64,000 bases of DNA from JAWLBY01 sp041687455 (lineage in GTDB: Bacteria > Pseudomonadota > Gammaproteobacteria > Xanthomonadales > Xanthomonadaceae), in the NCBI GenBank assembly GCA_041687455.1, contig JAWLBY010000003.1, positions 186,001 through 250,000 of the forward strand. The letters are read 5' to 3'. The translations under genes were made by a program, and so were the position numbers. Of the stretch, positions 19,171 to 27,066 are shown piece after piece (the stretch's first letter is position 1; each line of letters begins with the position of its first letter). The notes under the pieces are model-generated. The model was not told where the DNA came from. It worked only from the letters and a program-made list of their open reading frames with translations, and did no database searches.

Positions 19171-19599
19171 GTGTCGAAGAATTCCAAAGCACGGCGCGAC
19201 GCGCGCAGAAAGCAACAGCCCGCAACTCCGGGTCAGGGCGGGATGCGGCCGGCCGCGCCCGCGATCGATCCGCATGCGGAAATCCGCGCCGATGGGCAAC
19301 TCGTCGCCGGCGCCGGCCGGACGTCCGACGAGTGGGTCATGCAGTTGTCGGGGCGCCGGGTCGCGGCCACCGAAAGCGCTTCGATGCTGCTCGCGATGCT
19401 GCATCACGTCGCGTCCGGCTTCGAGGCGAGGGGGCAAGCGGTCCGGTTGATCTATTCGACCGCGCTCAGGGAGGCAGCGACCCGCGAAGCCGATGCCGAA
19501 GGCCGCACGCTCGAACAGCATCTGCAGATGCTCGAGGATGAGCGCAAGGAGCGGCTGGAGCGTCCGGCACAGACCGACGGTGCCGACGACGTGGCTTGA
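19171..19599 (+). CDS. Conserved hypothetical protein, SKNSKARRDARRK type
   Basis: The 142-residue product starts VSKNSKARRDARRKQQ from a GTG; upstream in-frame codons look unlike a protein. The N-terminus is strongly basic, as in small nucleic-acid-associated proteins, followed by a mixed alpha/beta part (EIRADGQLVAGAGRTSDEWVMQLSGRRV) and a helical, charged C-terminus. I recall similar proteins in Xanthomonadaceae but know no function. The ribosome site is weak (GGAAG). No signal peptide. It stands between the surface-protein remnant and the convergent hemerythrin gene. Confidence 0.7.
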   Translation: MSKNSKARRDARRKQQPATPGQGGMRPAAPAIDPHAEIRADGQLVAGAGRTSDEWVMQLSGRRVAATESASMLLAMLHHVASGFEARGQAVRLIYSTALREAATREADAEGRTLEQHLQMLEDERKERLERPAQTDGADDVA

Positions 19600-19655
19600 C
19601 GCGGCGTGAGCCGGGTCGAGATGCACGGCGCCGGATCGGCGCCGCGCGTTGCCGT

Positions 19656-20180
19656 TCAGTGGCCGAAGAACTTCCCGACTGTCGCCTTGATGCCGGCCTT
19701 GGTCTGTGTCTGCAGAAATGCAGCATCGGCCGCGGGGGAGTCTTTCCAGGCCTCGTAGTCCTCGTCCATTTGCGCGAGTTCCTCGGCTGAGAACAACTGT
19801 CGCGCCATCCGGAACATCGTCGATTCCTCCTCGGAGGCGTGATGATCGACCTGATCGGCCAGCACCTTGGCCCGGCCGGCGAACTCGGGCGTGTCGGGCT
19901 CGGCTTCCTTGATTGCGGGAATCACCAGGTCCTCGAACGCCGAGTGTTCGAGCAGGGCCTCGGCATGGGCCTTGAGTCCGTCGCGGTCGGCGCGCTCGGC
20001 GAACGCCGGATAGAACACGTTCTCTTCCCACTTGGCGTGCGGGATCAGTTGCTTCTCGATGCGATCGAGCAGATCGAGGCGGCCCTTGTGGGCGCGCTCG
20101 GTGGTCGCTTCGAGCTTGCCGAACAGCTCGCGCAGCGCATCGTGCTCGGCCTTCAGAGTGGTCAGGATGTTCCTCGCCAT
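19656..20180 (-). CDS. Hemerythrin HHE domain protein
   Basis: The 174-residue protein is an all-helical hemerythrin-type domain with His/Glu ligands in the expected order: EHDALRELF, then PHAKWEENVFYP, LLEHSAFEDLVIP, and DHHASEEESTMF. Such di-iron proteins bind O2 or NO or act in iron handling and stress repair. The start MARNILTTLKAEHD at 20180 is preferred to an in-frame ATG 11 codons earlier, because the family begins with this segment. No signal peptide; cytoplasmic. It is a single gene. Confidence 0.9.
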   Translation of the reverse strand: MARNILTTLKAEHDALRELFGKLEATTERAHKGRLDLLDRIEKQLIPHAKWEENVFYPAFAERADRDGLKAHAEALLEHSAFEDLVIPAIKEAEPDTPEFAGRAKVLADQVDHHASEEESTMFRMARQLFSAEELAQMDEDYEAWKDSPAADAAFLQTQTKAGIKATVGKFFGH

Positions 20181-20328
20181 GGTCGCGTCCGGTGATCGTG
20201 GGTGGAGCTCCACGATCGGGCGAGCGCAGTGAGTGCGCGATGAATCGCTCGCCGTGCCTGAGCGCGATCAGCAGTCTGTCCGTGCCGATGCAGCGGTCCG
20301 CACCGCACGGACTCGCGCGCTCGGCATT

Positions 20329-20655
20329 TCATACGCGGCGCGGAAGCCGGAAACAGGCGATCCGATGGGTCGGCTCGAAGCCGAGTCTGGCTGCCAGTCG
20401 GCATGATCCGGCGTTGTCGAGGCGGCACGACCAGATCGGCTCGAAGCCGGCCTGCAGGCAATGCCGGATCAGCGCCGCGGTGGCGCGTGCGACGTGGCCC
20501 GCGCCGCGGTGGACCGGCAGCGTTTCGATGCCGAGTTCGAACCGACGTCCGATCACGAACGACGCGAACGCCGCCGCAGCGATCCGACCGTCGACTTCGA
20601 CGGCGCGCGCAGCGCCGCGGCGGGCGAAGCGGGGCCCGGTGACTGATCCGACCAA
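20329..20655 (-). pseudogene. C-terminal half of a GNAT acetyltransferase
   Basis: The 108-residue frame aligns only with the second half of a GNAT domain: an acetyl-CoA-site-like piece (ETLPVHRGAGHVARATAALI), then NAGSCRLAARLGFEP near the end. The usual N-terminal half and start region are missing; the ATG at 20655 has no clear ribosome site, and upstream sequence in other frames does not continue it. It is therefore probably a truncated gene. A short functional protein is less likely. Confidence 0.5.
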
Positions 20656-20812
20656 GCCGCCGACGTTGCGCGGTAGGGATGATCGACGTCAGGCCGGAGC
20701 ACCTGCCGGGCGACGATGCGAGGCCCGGACGAGTTCGGCAGGTGCGTCGCGCAGCGTAGCCGTGAGAGCTGGCAGGAGCGGCGGGTACTGCCGCCACTCC
20801 TGCCATGCCGAT

Positions 20813-21694
20813 TCAGTGAACCGCGGCCGCGACCGATCGAATGCGCCAATGATCGGCGTTGTGCTTGCCGTACCAGCGGCCTTCGACCAGCACCAGCTCG
20901 TGCTCGGCCCAGACCGGTGCGCCGAACAGCATCACGGTCGCGCGAATGCGGGCCGTCTCGCCGTCGATCCCGAGCACGTCGACGTGCAGCGAATCGGCGA
21001 TGGCATCGAGATCGATGCCGTACAGGCGTACCGCCTGCTTGGTCGCCGCCAGCATCGGGCTTGCGCGATCGAGCGCGGCGTCGAGCGGCAGCGCCTTGAG
21101 CTGGTCGAGGTCATCGATGCCGGCGCGACGTGCGGCGTCGGTCACCAGCGTCAGAGCCTGGCGCATCGTGTCGGAGCTCAGGAAGTCGGTCGTGCTGGCC
21201 CAGGTCTGGATGCCGGGGACGACTTTCTGCAGCATCTCGCGCTGCTCTTCGGTCAGATCGCTGTCGGGCGAATTCAGCGCCACGTGCATCGCGCCGAACG
21301 CCATCAGCATGGCGCCGGGAAACTGCACGCGGGCCTTCTCGAGCTCGGGCTCGATCTCGAACATCAGCAGATCGACTGCGTCCGGTGCGGTGATCATCTC
21401 GATCTTGTCGGCGTACTCAGCACGGTCGTGATCGCTGATCGGATCGAGTTGCTTGAGCTCGTAGGCCAGTCTCGCTTCTTCCCATCGCGACGGCGGTACC
21501 AGTGCCCGCGCAAGGCCGGCGACATCGCTGGCACGGAACAGGCGAGCCCACTCACGGACCTGCACCGCCGGATCGGGAACCGCGTAGCGGGTCGTCTGGT
21601 AGCCGGCGGGAGCGGTGGACTCGACGGCAGGGGCGGCGGAGGCGGGGCCGGTCAGCGCAGCCAGAAGTGTCAGGGACAGCAGTGTGCGATTCAT
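20813..21694 (-). CDS. Secreted protein of unknown function
   Basis: The 293-residue protein has a clear signal peptide (MNRTLLSLTLLAALTGPASA, cleavage near SAAPA). The mature part is mostly helical and acidic, with VREWARLFRASDVAGLARAL near residue 50 and a small beta-rich end (ATVMLFGAPVWAEHELVLVEGRWYGKHNADHW) resembling SnoaL/NTF2-type folds. I do not recognise the family. It is probably periplasmic. It is a single gene. Confidence 0.75.
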   Translation of the reverse strand: MNRTLLSLTLLAALTGPASAAPAVESTAPAGYQTTRYAVPDPAVQVREWARLFRASDVAGLARALVPPSRWEEARLAYELKQLDPISDHDRAEYADKIEMITAPDAVDLLMFEIEPELEKARVQFPGAMLMAFGAMHVALNSPDSDLTEEQREMLQKVVPGIQTWASTTDFLSSDTMRQALTLVTDAARRAGIDDLDQLKALPLDAALDRASPMLAATKQAVRLYGIDLDAIADSLHVDVLGIDGETARIRATVMLFGAPVWAEHELVLVEGRWYGKHNADHWRIRSVAAAVH

Positions 21695-21955
21695 CGCAAT
21701 GCTCCGGTTGGGGGACGGAGCTTGAGTGTTATAGAGCGCTACAACACCATGGAGTGCCGAAAGTCAGGGTTGCGCCGAACCGTTGATCCGGCAGGTGGTC
21801 GGCAAGCGCCACGAAAGCGTGAAACGGGCGCGGCCGGCGGCGGCCAGGCGCACGAAACCCGGCCCGGGCCGGACTTGCCCGGGCGGATCCGGGGCGTGCG
21901 CTCGTCACGCCCGGCAGTGGCTGGAAAACGGGCGACGCAGGCGTCACCCGCAGGG

Positions 21956-22129
21956 TCAGACGGGGTTGCCGACCTTCTTCAATACATGGGTCGGGCCGAG
22001 TTTCTCGACCTTCCCGCCCGCGGCAATGAATGCCTTGACCTGCGCCTGGATGCGTTCGCTGGTCAGCGTGCTTTTGGAATCGGAGTCCTTGGCACGGGAT
22101 GCCGAGTTCGGGATTCGATGCTTGGTCAT
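21956..22129 (-). CDS. Small basic conserved protein
   Basis: The 57-residue product starts MTKHRIPNSASRAKDSDSK and ends with an amphipathic segment (ERIQAQVKAFIAAGGKVEKL, then GPTHVLKK). The Ser/Lys-rich front and GGKVEKLG end resemble small proteins of Xanthomonadales that I remember only as hypothetical. An in-frame ATG 16 codons upstream is possible, but that part reads through odd sequence. No cysteine or membrane segment. Function unknown. Confidence 0.6.
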   Translation of the reverse strand: MTKHRIPNSASRAKDSDSKSTLTSERIQAQVKAFIAAGGKVEKLGPTHVLKKVGNPV

Positions 22130-22373
22130 TTGGGATCCAACATGGGGTGCGCCGGGCGAAATTCGCACAGGGCTCACCAGGAGGGGCAGGGATGGGCTGC
22201 CTCGGACAGGGCGTGTCGAATGACCGTGAACGGCCGGGGGACGACGGCACGCCGACTAAGCGCGGTCAGGAGCGCGCGCCCGCGACTTTACCGCAAATCG
22301 ATGCTGTGGTCCCTCAGAGGGGGGAGTCTGCGGGCCCGACGGCGGCGTCGGTTGGCATGAACGGCGGCCGCGC

Positions 22374-22408
22374 GCCTGATGTCCCATGCGGTGGACGGGA
22401 CATCAGGC
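22374..22408 (-). terminator. Perfect 12-bp hairpin downstream of the DUF998 gene
   Basis: GCCTGATGTCCC at 22374-22385 pairs exactly with 22397-22408 around an 11-base loop. It lies 42 bases after the stop of the minus-strand DUF998 gene, so it is a likely transcript end. A T-run is absent. The rest of the gap from 22130 to 22449 shows nothing else I can name. Confidence 0.6.
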
Positions 22409-22449
22409 ATGCCGCGTACGCGTCGTCGACGCGCCGACGACACCAGGCT

Positions 22450-23106
22450 TCAGATCGCGCCATTGCCCCGGCATGCACCATGCCAACGGATCAACACCCA
22501 GCCGAGAACCGCGAGCCACGGCATGATCGTCAGCGAAAACCCGCGCTGGAACAGGCCGACGTTGGCAAGCGTCACCAGTTCCCCGACGCCCATCATGATG
22601 GCGAACATCGTCCACGTAGCGGCAGCGTTGGCGAACAGCAGCCATGCCAGCCACCGATACGTCCGCGGCGCCCGCAGCAGCGCGATTGCGCCCAGCAACG
22701 GACCAAACAGTCCGCCCAGCCCGAGCCCGTAGCCGCCGTGACGGTCGTCCGGCATCGGAAACAGGCCGCCAAAGATCAGGCCGACGCCATGCAGCGCAAT
22801 CGCGAGCGCCAGCAGCGATGCGATCAGCCGTCCCGATCCGACCGAGCGCAATGCGCGCCAGGTGCCGACAGCGCCGAGCACGCCGGCGATGCCGCCGAGA
22901 ATCGTCCCGGTGTTGAAAATGCCCGGATAGCGTGCGCTGGCACTGCCGAGTTCGCTCGCGTACTGGGTGACGTGGCTGTAGCCGGGGTAGAGCGATGCCG
23001 CAATCAGCAGGGTGCCGTAGTACAGGACGGGCACTGCGACCAACCCGAGCAGCAGAAGGTCGGTCACCGAGGCTTGGCGCGACGGGGAAATGCTCAGCGT
23101 GGACAT
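22450..23106 (-). CDS. DUF998 family membrane protein
   Basis: The 218-residue protein has about six hydrophobic helices. The DUF998 pattern is visible: the first helix (LLLLGLVAVPVLYYGTLLIA), then SHVTQYASELGSASARYPGIFN, a glycine-rich turn, and GGLFPMPDDRHGGYG after the third helix. It is an inner-membrane protein of unknown function. The ATG at 23106 gives a short cytoplasmic N-terminus. It is a single gene ending in a strong hairpin. Confidence 0.85.
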   Translation of the reverse strand: MSTLSISPSRQASVTDLLLLGLVAVPVLYYGTLLIAASLYPGYSHVTQYASELGSASARYPGIFNTGTILGGIAGVLGAVGTWRALRSVGSGRLIASLLALAIALHGVGLIFGGLFPMPDDRHGGYGLGLGGLFGPLLGAIALLRAPRTYRWLAWLLFANAAATWTMFAIMMGVGELVTLANVGLFQRGFSLTIMPWLAVLGWVLIRWHGACRGNGAI

Positions 23107-23265
23107 TGGTGGGTATACCTCGGGTGGTCGTGAAAGACGTGCACGGTTCGGCGGCGGCCGGCGTATGCCCGTTCGCGCCAGCCTGCCGGGTGGATGCAGG
23201 CGGGCGCTGCAGGGTTTAAGTCGGACCCGGCTGATGGCGATCGGCCAACCCGGCCGGAGGGCATC

Positions 23266-23587
23266 ATGAACAGGATTGCATTCACGGTGCTGGCGATCAC
23301 TGCCGCACCGGCCGCGCCGGCGAAGCCGGGAAGAGCCGAGGCGGTTTCGAGAACATCGAATTCAGCACCGTCACCTGTCGCGAGTTCATGGGTGATCTCG
23401 GCGAGGCCAGCGAGGAAGATGCCGCGGCGGTGCTGCCGTGGCTCGATGGCAATCTCAGCGGCGTATCGGGTGACACGGCGTTGCGCTTCGACGGCCCCGA
23501 GTACTTCGCCAACAATCTGGCCGAGCACTACAACGGCGCGGCGGGGATCGATTGCTCGATGCCGCACGCAAGGTCGGCATCCAGTAG
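23266..23587 (+). pseudogene. HdeA-like small periplasmic protein, two frameshifts
   Basis: An ATG behind GGAGG (CCGGAGGGCATC) opens a signal-peptide-like N-terminus (MNRIAFTVLAITAAPAAPA). The frame shifts near 23330-23342 into a segment with STVTCREFMGDLGEASEED, then LPWLDGNLSGVSGD, the pattern of HdeA-type acid-stress chaperones. A second shift near 23545-23555 leads to LLDAARKVGIQ and a TAG at 23585. No single frame spans all three, so the gene is broken or the sequence has errors. The first half also lacks length expected between signal and TC motif. Confidence 0.55.
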
Positions 23588-23731
23588 TTCCGCACGCCGA
23601 CAAGGCTCGTTCGGAGCGCCCGCGATCGAGTTGCGAGTGCCGAAAATTTCGCTCGCGCTTCGGTTCTGTGCGCTTAGTCCGCGGGTGCGCCTTGCTCGGT
23701 GAAAGGGCTGGCGCCGGTTTCGGCGGCGGCG

Positions 23732-24421
23732 TCAGTGCGCCAATTCGGCATTGCGGCGCCGGCGCGGCAGCGCTTCGTCGGGAACGAAGTCGCCTGAATG
23801 CCACAGCAGGGCTGCGCGAAGCAGTTCGTGTGCGCTGGTCAATCCCAGCTTGCGCTTGATGCTGTCGCGGTAGGTCTCGACCGTCTTGACGCTCAGGCCC
23901 AGATCCCCGGCGATGTCGCTGTTGCCTTCGCCGTAGCCGATCCGTTCGAACACCTGGTACTCGCGTTCCGACAGCGGCAACCGCGGCAGGTTCAGTGAAC
24001 TGTATACAGGGCACTGACCGCAGGTGCTGGAGCCGGGGGTGGCGTCGCGGCAATTGGCGATCACCCGCAGCATGGTTCGGATGTGCTCGACCGATGAGCG
24101 ATCGCGAACGAAGCCACAGGCACAGTCGCGCCCGAACGGCGGCTCGATGCCGATGTGGCGTTGCGTCGCCATCAGCAGTACGCGTGGTTGGTGGCTGTGA
24201 ATGCCGGGCAGCGTTTTCAGCTCTCGGGCGAGCGCCATGTCGAGCACGATCAGGTCCGGGGTGACCGATCGGATCTGCGTGAAAACTCCCAGAGCATCCT
24301 GCGCCAGGCCGACGAGCTTGATCCCGGGAATGTCCATCACCAGCCCGGACAGTCCTCGTTGCATCAACGGACTTGGCGAGGCGATCAACAGTCGTGCGGC
24401 TACCGGCTTTTTCGTGGGCAT
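23732..24421 (-). CDS. NarL/FixJ-type response regulator with a cysteine-rich linker
   Basis: The 229-residue protein has an N-terminal receiver-like domain with a candidate phospho-acceptor D61 (LIVLDMALA) and a C-terminal LuxR HTH (LSEREYQVFERIGYGEGNSD ... SVKTVETYRDSIKRKLGL) at about residues 150-205. The linker carries five cysteines, C100, C102, C124, C134 and C137 (CAC ... C ... CGQC), unusual for this family and able to bind metal or a cluster. The start has GAGG five bases upstream; an in-frame ATG 44 codons earlier has no support. It is divergent from the ABC-phosphatase gene across a 295-base gap holding a palindrome, so it probably controls that operon. Confidence 0.85.
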   Translation of the reverse strand: MPTKKPVAARLLIASPSPLMQRGLSGLVMDIPGIKLVGLAQDALGVFTQIRSVTPDLIVLDMALARELKTLPGIHSHQPRVLLMATQRHIGIEPPFGRDCACGFVRDRSSVEHIRTMLRVIANCRDATPGSSTCGQCPVYSSLNLPRLPLSEREYQVFERIGYGEGNSDIAGDLGLSVKTVETYRDSIKRKLGLTSAHELLRAALLWHSGDFVPDEALPRRRRNAELAH

Positions 24422-24643
24422 CCATACCTCGTCATTGGTCGCGGCTATCGTGACGAAGCTGCCTGGCACCAATGGTCGTGCAGCCTGACACGTCACAAGC
24501 GAAATGTCCGCAATGGCAGTCGCCATCGTGCATCGGGGAATCCCCGGGTCCAAATTGGTGCAATGCAGTAATTAAATGCGCGCCAGTTGCCGGAGGCGCA
24601 CCAAACTTCGAACCACACGGGAAATTGTCATCGGTGCTTCCCT

Positions 24644-24672
24644 GATAGGCATCCCCCGGGGTATTGCCTATC
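24644..24672. promoter_or_regulatory. 29-base imperfect palindrome in the divergent promoter region
   Basis: GATAGGCA (24644-24651) and TGCCTATC (24665-24672) are exact complements flanking a CCC/GGG centre at 24655-24661. It lies 45 bases before the earliest start of the ABC-phosphatase gene and about 220 bases before the regulator gene. Dyad symmetry and position suggest an operator for the adjacent NarL-type regulator; an RNA hairpin is the alternative. Confidence 0.55.
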
Positions 24673-24716
24673 GTCTGCAGCCGGATTGAAGCGTCAGCGA
24701 ACATGTACCGTACCCG

Positions 24717-25922
24717 TTGCAGGTGGATACATTGCTGGTGATCGACCAAATCCACGTCCGGCGACGCGAGCGGACCGTGCTCAGTCAGGCGTCCCTGCAT
24801 GCCGACAGCCCGGGCCTTCTTTTCCTGGTCGGGCCTGGCGGCGCCGGCAAGTCATCGCTGCTTGCTGCACTGGCGGGTCACACGGGTGACGATGCGCCGA
24901 CGCTGACCGGCACCGTCGAATTCGACGGCTGTTCACTCGCTGCCCTCGACAGCCGTCCGACCTGGGTGCCACAGCACGCGCAGTTGGTCGGCAACGTGCC
25001 GATGGGCCCGCAGATCATGCAGTTGAGCGAGGCGTCGCCGGCACGAGCAGCGGCTCTGCTGGCGAAGGCGGGCGTCGACATGCCGCGCGCGGCAATGAAT
25101 CTTCCGGCGGCCGGCATCGATGCGAGCCGACGCCGCCTGCTGGCCGTGCTCGCCGGCCTGCAACGCGAGTCGTCGATCTATCTGGTCGACGAGCCGACGG
25201 CCAACATGGAGCCTGCGCATGTCGAGATTGTCAGGCAGCGCCTGTCCGATCTCGCCCGTGTGGCGAGCGTCGTGGTGGCGACGCACAACCGGCAGGACTG
25301 CCTCGCACTCTGCGGGCGTACCGCGCTGCTCGCCGGGGGCACCGTCCAGGAGTGCCTTCCTACCCGTCAGTTCTTTTCCTCGCCGAGCAGCGATGCCGGC
25401 CGGACATATGTCGAAACCGGCAACTGCGGTGTCCAGGTGTCACCGCGCCGCTCCGGGGATCAACATGGAATCTGGTGGCTGGTCGGTGGACTGCTTGCCG
25501 GCATGGCGCGTCCCGGCATCGGCGGCGACGTCGATCGCCAATGCCGGCATCTGATCGAGCGCGGCGTGGGCTTGCTGGTCTGCCTCGAGGAGCGCGCCTA
25601 CCGAGCCGATGCGATCCGTGCGCATGGCATCGAACACCACCACATTCCGGTACCGGACATGGCCCCGCCGAGTTTTTCGCAGGCGGTCGACCTGTGCCGG
25701 CTGGCCGAGTCCGCGATCGGCGAGAACCGCGGCATCGTGTTGCATTGCCGCGGAGGGCTTGGCCGCACAGGCACCGGCCTGGCGGCCATCCTGATCTGGT
25801 TCGGCGACAGCGCCGACGACGCCGTCGCCAAGGTGCGTGCGGTGCAGCCGCTGGCGATCCAGAGCGCCGCGCAAACACGATTCCTGACCGAATTTGCCGA
25901 CCGGATCCGCGGTTGGCAATGA
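24717..25922 (+). CDS. ABC-type ATPase fused to a dual-specificity phosphatase
   Basis: The frame codes for about 400 residues with two domains. Residues 1-215 are an ABC ATPase: Walker A GPGGAGKSS, Q-loop WVPQHAQ, Walker B IYLVDEPTA and H-loop VVATH. The LSGGQ signature is missing (DASRRR in its place), so it may not be a normal transporter ATPase. Residues 245-401 are a tyrosine/dual-specificity phosphatase: general-acid loop VPDMAPPS and P-loop HCRGGLGRTG are complete. No membrane segment. The start is uncertain: TTG 24717, GTG 24723 or GTG 24738; no good ribosome site precedes them. It is first in a plus-strand run with roadblock and GTPase genes, so a regulatory or signalling role is inferred. 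Confidence 0.85.
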   Translation: MQVDTLLVIDQIHVRRRERTVLSQASLHADSPGLLFLVGPGGAGKSSLLAALAGHTGDDAPTLTGTVEFDGCSLAALDSRPTWVPQHAQLVGNVPMGPQIMQLSEASPARAAALLAKAGVDMPRAAMNLPAAGIDASRRRLLAVLAGLQRESSIYLVDEPTANMEPAHVEIVRQRLSDLARVASVVVATHNRQDCLALCGRTALLAGGTVQECLPTRQFFSSPSSDAGRTYVETGNCGVQVSPRRSGDQHGIWWLVGGLLAGMARPGIGGDVDRQCRHLIERGVGLLVCLEERAYRADAIRAHGIEHHHIPVPDMAPPSFSQAVDLCRLAESAIGENRGIVLHCRGGLGRTGTGLAAILIWFGDSADDAVAKVRAVQPLAIQSAAQTRFLTEFADRIRGWQ

Positions 25923-25963
25923 CGTAGTACCGACGCAACACGAAAACTGAGGAGAGCAGAACG

Positions 25964-26368
25964 ATGTCACTCGACAAGGCACTGGCCACAGCCCAGACAG
26001 AAATTCCGGAGTGTGTGGCCACCGGCTACGTAGACATGGTCAGTGGCTTGCTGCTGGGCGTGAAAACGGTCGACTCGCACCCGGGCGAAGTGCTCGACCT
26101 GGTGGCGGCGGCCACCGGTGATCTTTTCCAGGGCAAGAACGTGGCCGAGATTGAGCGGCTGTTCGACAAGTCGCGCGGCATCCAGGGCCGCAACCACCAT
26201 TATTTCAATGAAATCCTGGTGTTCAGCACCAATCTGATCCACGTCTTCATTCGATCGAAGAAGAATCCGAATCAGGCTGGCGTCTTCATCACGCGGATTG
26301 CCGCCAACATCGGCATGGTACTCGTCAAGTCGCGGGCTGCGATGGCCTCCTGCGAGAACGCCGCCTGA
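25964..26368 (+). CDS. Roadblock/LC7-like protein
   Basis: The 134-residue protein follows a strong ribosome site (GGAGAG) 41 bases after the phosphatase gene. The pattern fits the roadblock/MglB fold: helix, then CVATGYVDMVSGLLLGVKTV, a middle helix, then EILVFSTNLIHVFIRS and IAANIGMVLVKSR. Roadblock proteins dimerise and act as GAPs or scaffolds for small GTPases; a GTPase gene lies one gene downstream. Sequence similarity is by pattern only, so the assignment is likely but not certain. Confidence 0.72.
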   Translation: MSLDKALATAQTEIPECVATGYVDMVSGLLLGVKTVDSHPGEVLDLVAAATGDLFQGKNVAEIERLFDKSRGIQGRNHHYFNEILVFSTNLIHVFIRSKKNPNQAGVFITRIAANIGMVLVKSRAAMASCENAA

Positions 26369-26430
26369 GGTGTGGTGCGGGCCGGTCGCTGGTCGGCCCG
26401 CACTGTTCGAGGTGAGCAGGATACTTTCCC

Positions 26431-27066
26431 ATGGATGCGTCACCGAAACACGCGCTTCGTGTCCGCTGCCACGATTTCTCGATCGAGGAAGTGGATGCGC
26501 TGCGCTCACTGATGAGACTGCTGAAGGAGTACCTGAAGCAGCCGTGGACCGTGACCGATGGCGCGGTCGCTGACGTCGTGTTCGTCAACCTCGACAATCC
26601 GGTTGTTGCACCGGACTATCCCGGCGCCCGACTGGTCGGTTGCGCAGTAAGGCCTCGTCTGCATTCGCCGGGCACCGTGCATCGGCCGTTCCGCGCTGCC
26701 GAAGTGCTCGCCACGCTCAGCGAAACGGCGAGTGTGCACTCGCATGAGCGGGAACCGGTGGCGGACGACCGCGGCGAGTGGCGCTACCGGCTGCGTCACT
26801 GGCCGCTTGACCTCGGCCATTGGCCGCGAACCGCGTGGGCAGTGATGGCGACGATCACCTGTCGCCAATGCTGTGTGCGGGAGATCGAGCTGCGCACAGG
26901 ATTGCCGCGCGACGAGATCGTGGCCACGCTGGCACAACTGCGCAAACACGAGATGCTCGATCGGCTGGTCGAGAGGCGCGCTGTCTCACGAATCGATGGA
27001 CACGATGTCGTGGGCTGGCGCGGCTTCGCCGCTCGCGTCGGCCAATTGCTCGGATTCGCCCGATGA
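26431..27066 (+). CDS. Protein with N-terminal unknown domain and C-terminal winged helix
   Basis: The 211-residue protein has a first part (residues 8-110) with alternating strands and helices (ADVVFVNLDNP, then ARLVGCAVRP), receiver-like in pattern without the phosphorylation motifs, and a C-terminal part with a winged-helix pattern (CCVREIELRTGLPRDEIVAT, then LAQLRKHEMLDRL). CRQCC near residue 149 could bind metal. Its stop overlaps the GTPase start (ATGA). In actinobacterial conservons a winged-helix DUF742 protein sits in the same place, next to the roadblock and GTPase genes; I infer a similar adaptor role. Function unproven. Confidence 0.65.
   Translation: MDASPKHALRVRCHDFSIEEVDALRSLMRLLKEYLKQPWTVTDGAVADVVFVNLDNPVVAPDYPGARLVGCAVRPRLHSPGTVHRPFRAAEVLATLSETASVHSHEREPVADDRGEWRYRLRHWPLDLGHWPRTAWAVMATITCRQCCVREIELRTGLPRDEIVATLAQLRKHEMLDRLVERRAVSRIDGHDVVGWRGFAARVGQLLGFAR

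Noticed and set aside
22141..22190. 3' half of a tRNA on the minus strand
   Set aside because: A TTCG-like T-arm and GCGCACC end are suggested, but no pairing 5' acceptor or anticodon arm is present.
24703..24741. Twelve-codon leader peptide overlapping the GTG at 24738
   Set aside because: The arrangement is suggestive, but there is no ribosome site and no regulatory codon run to support it.
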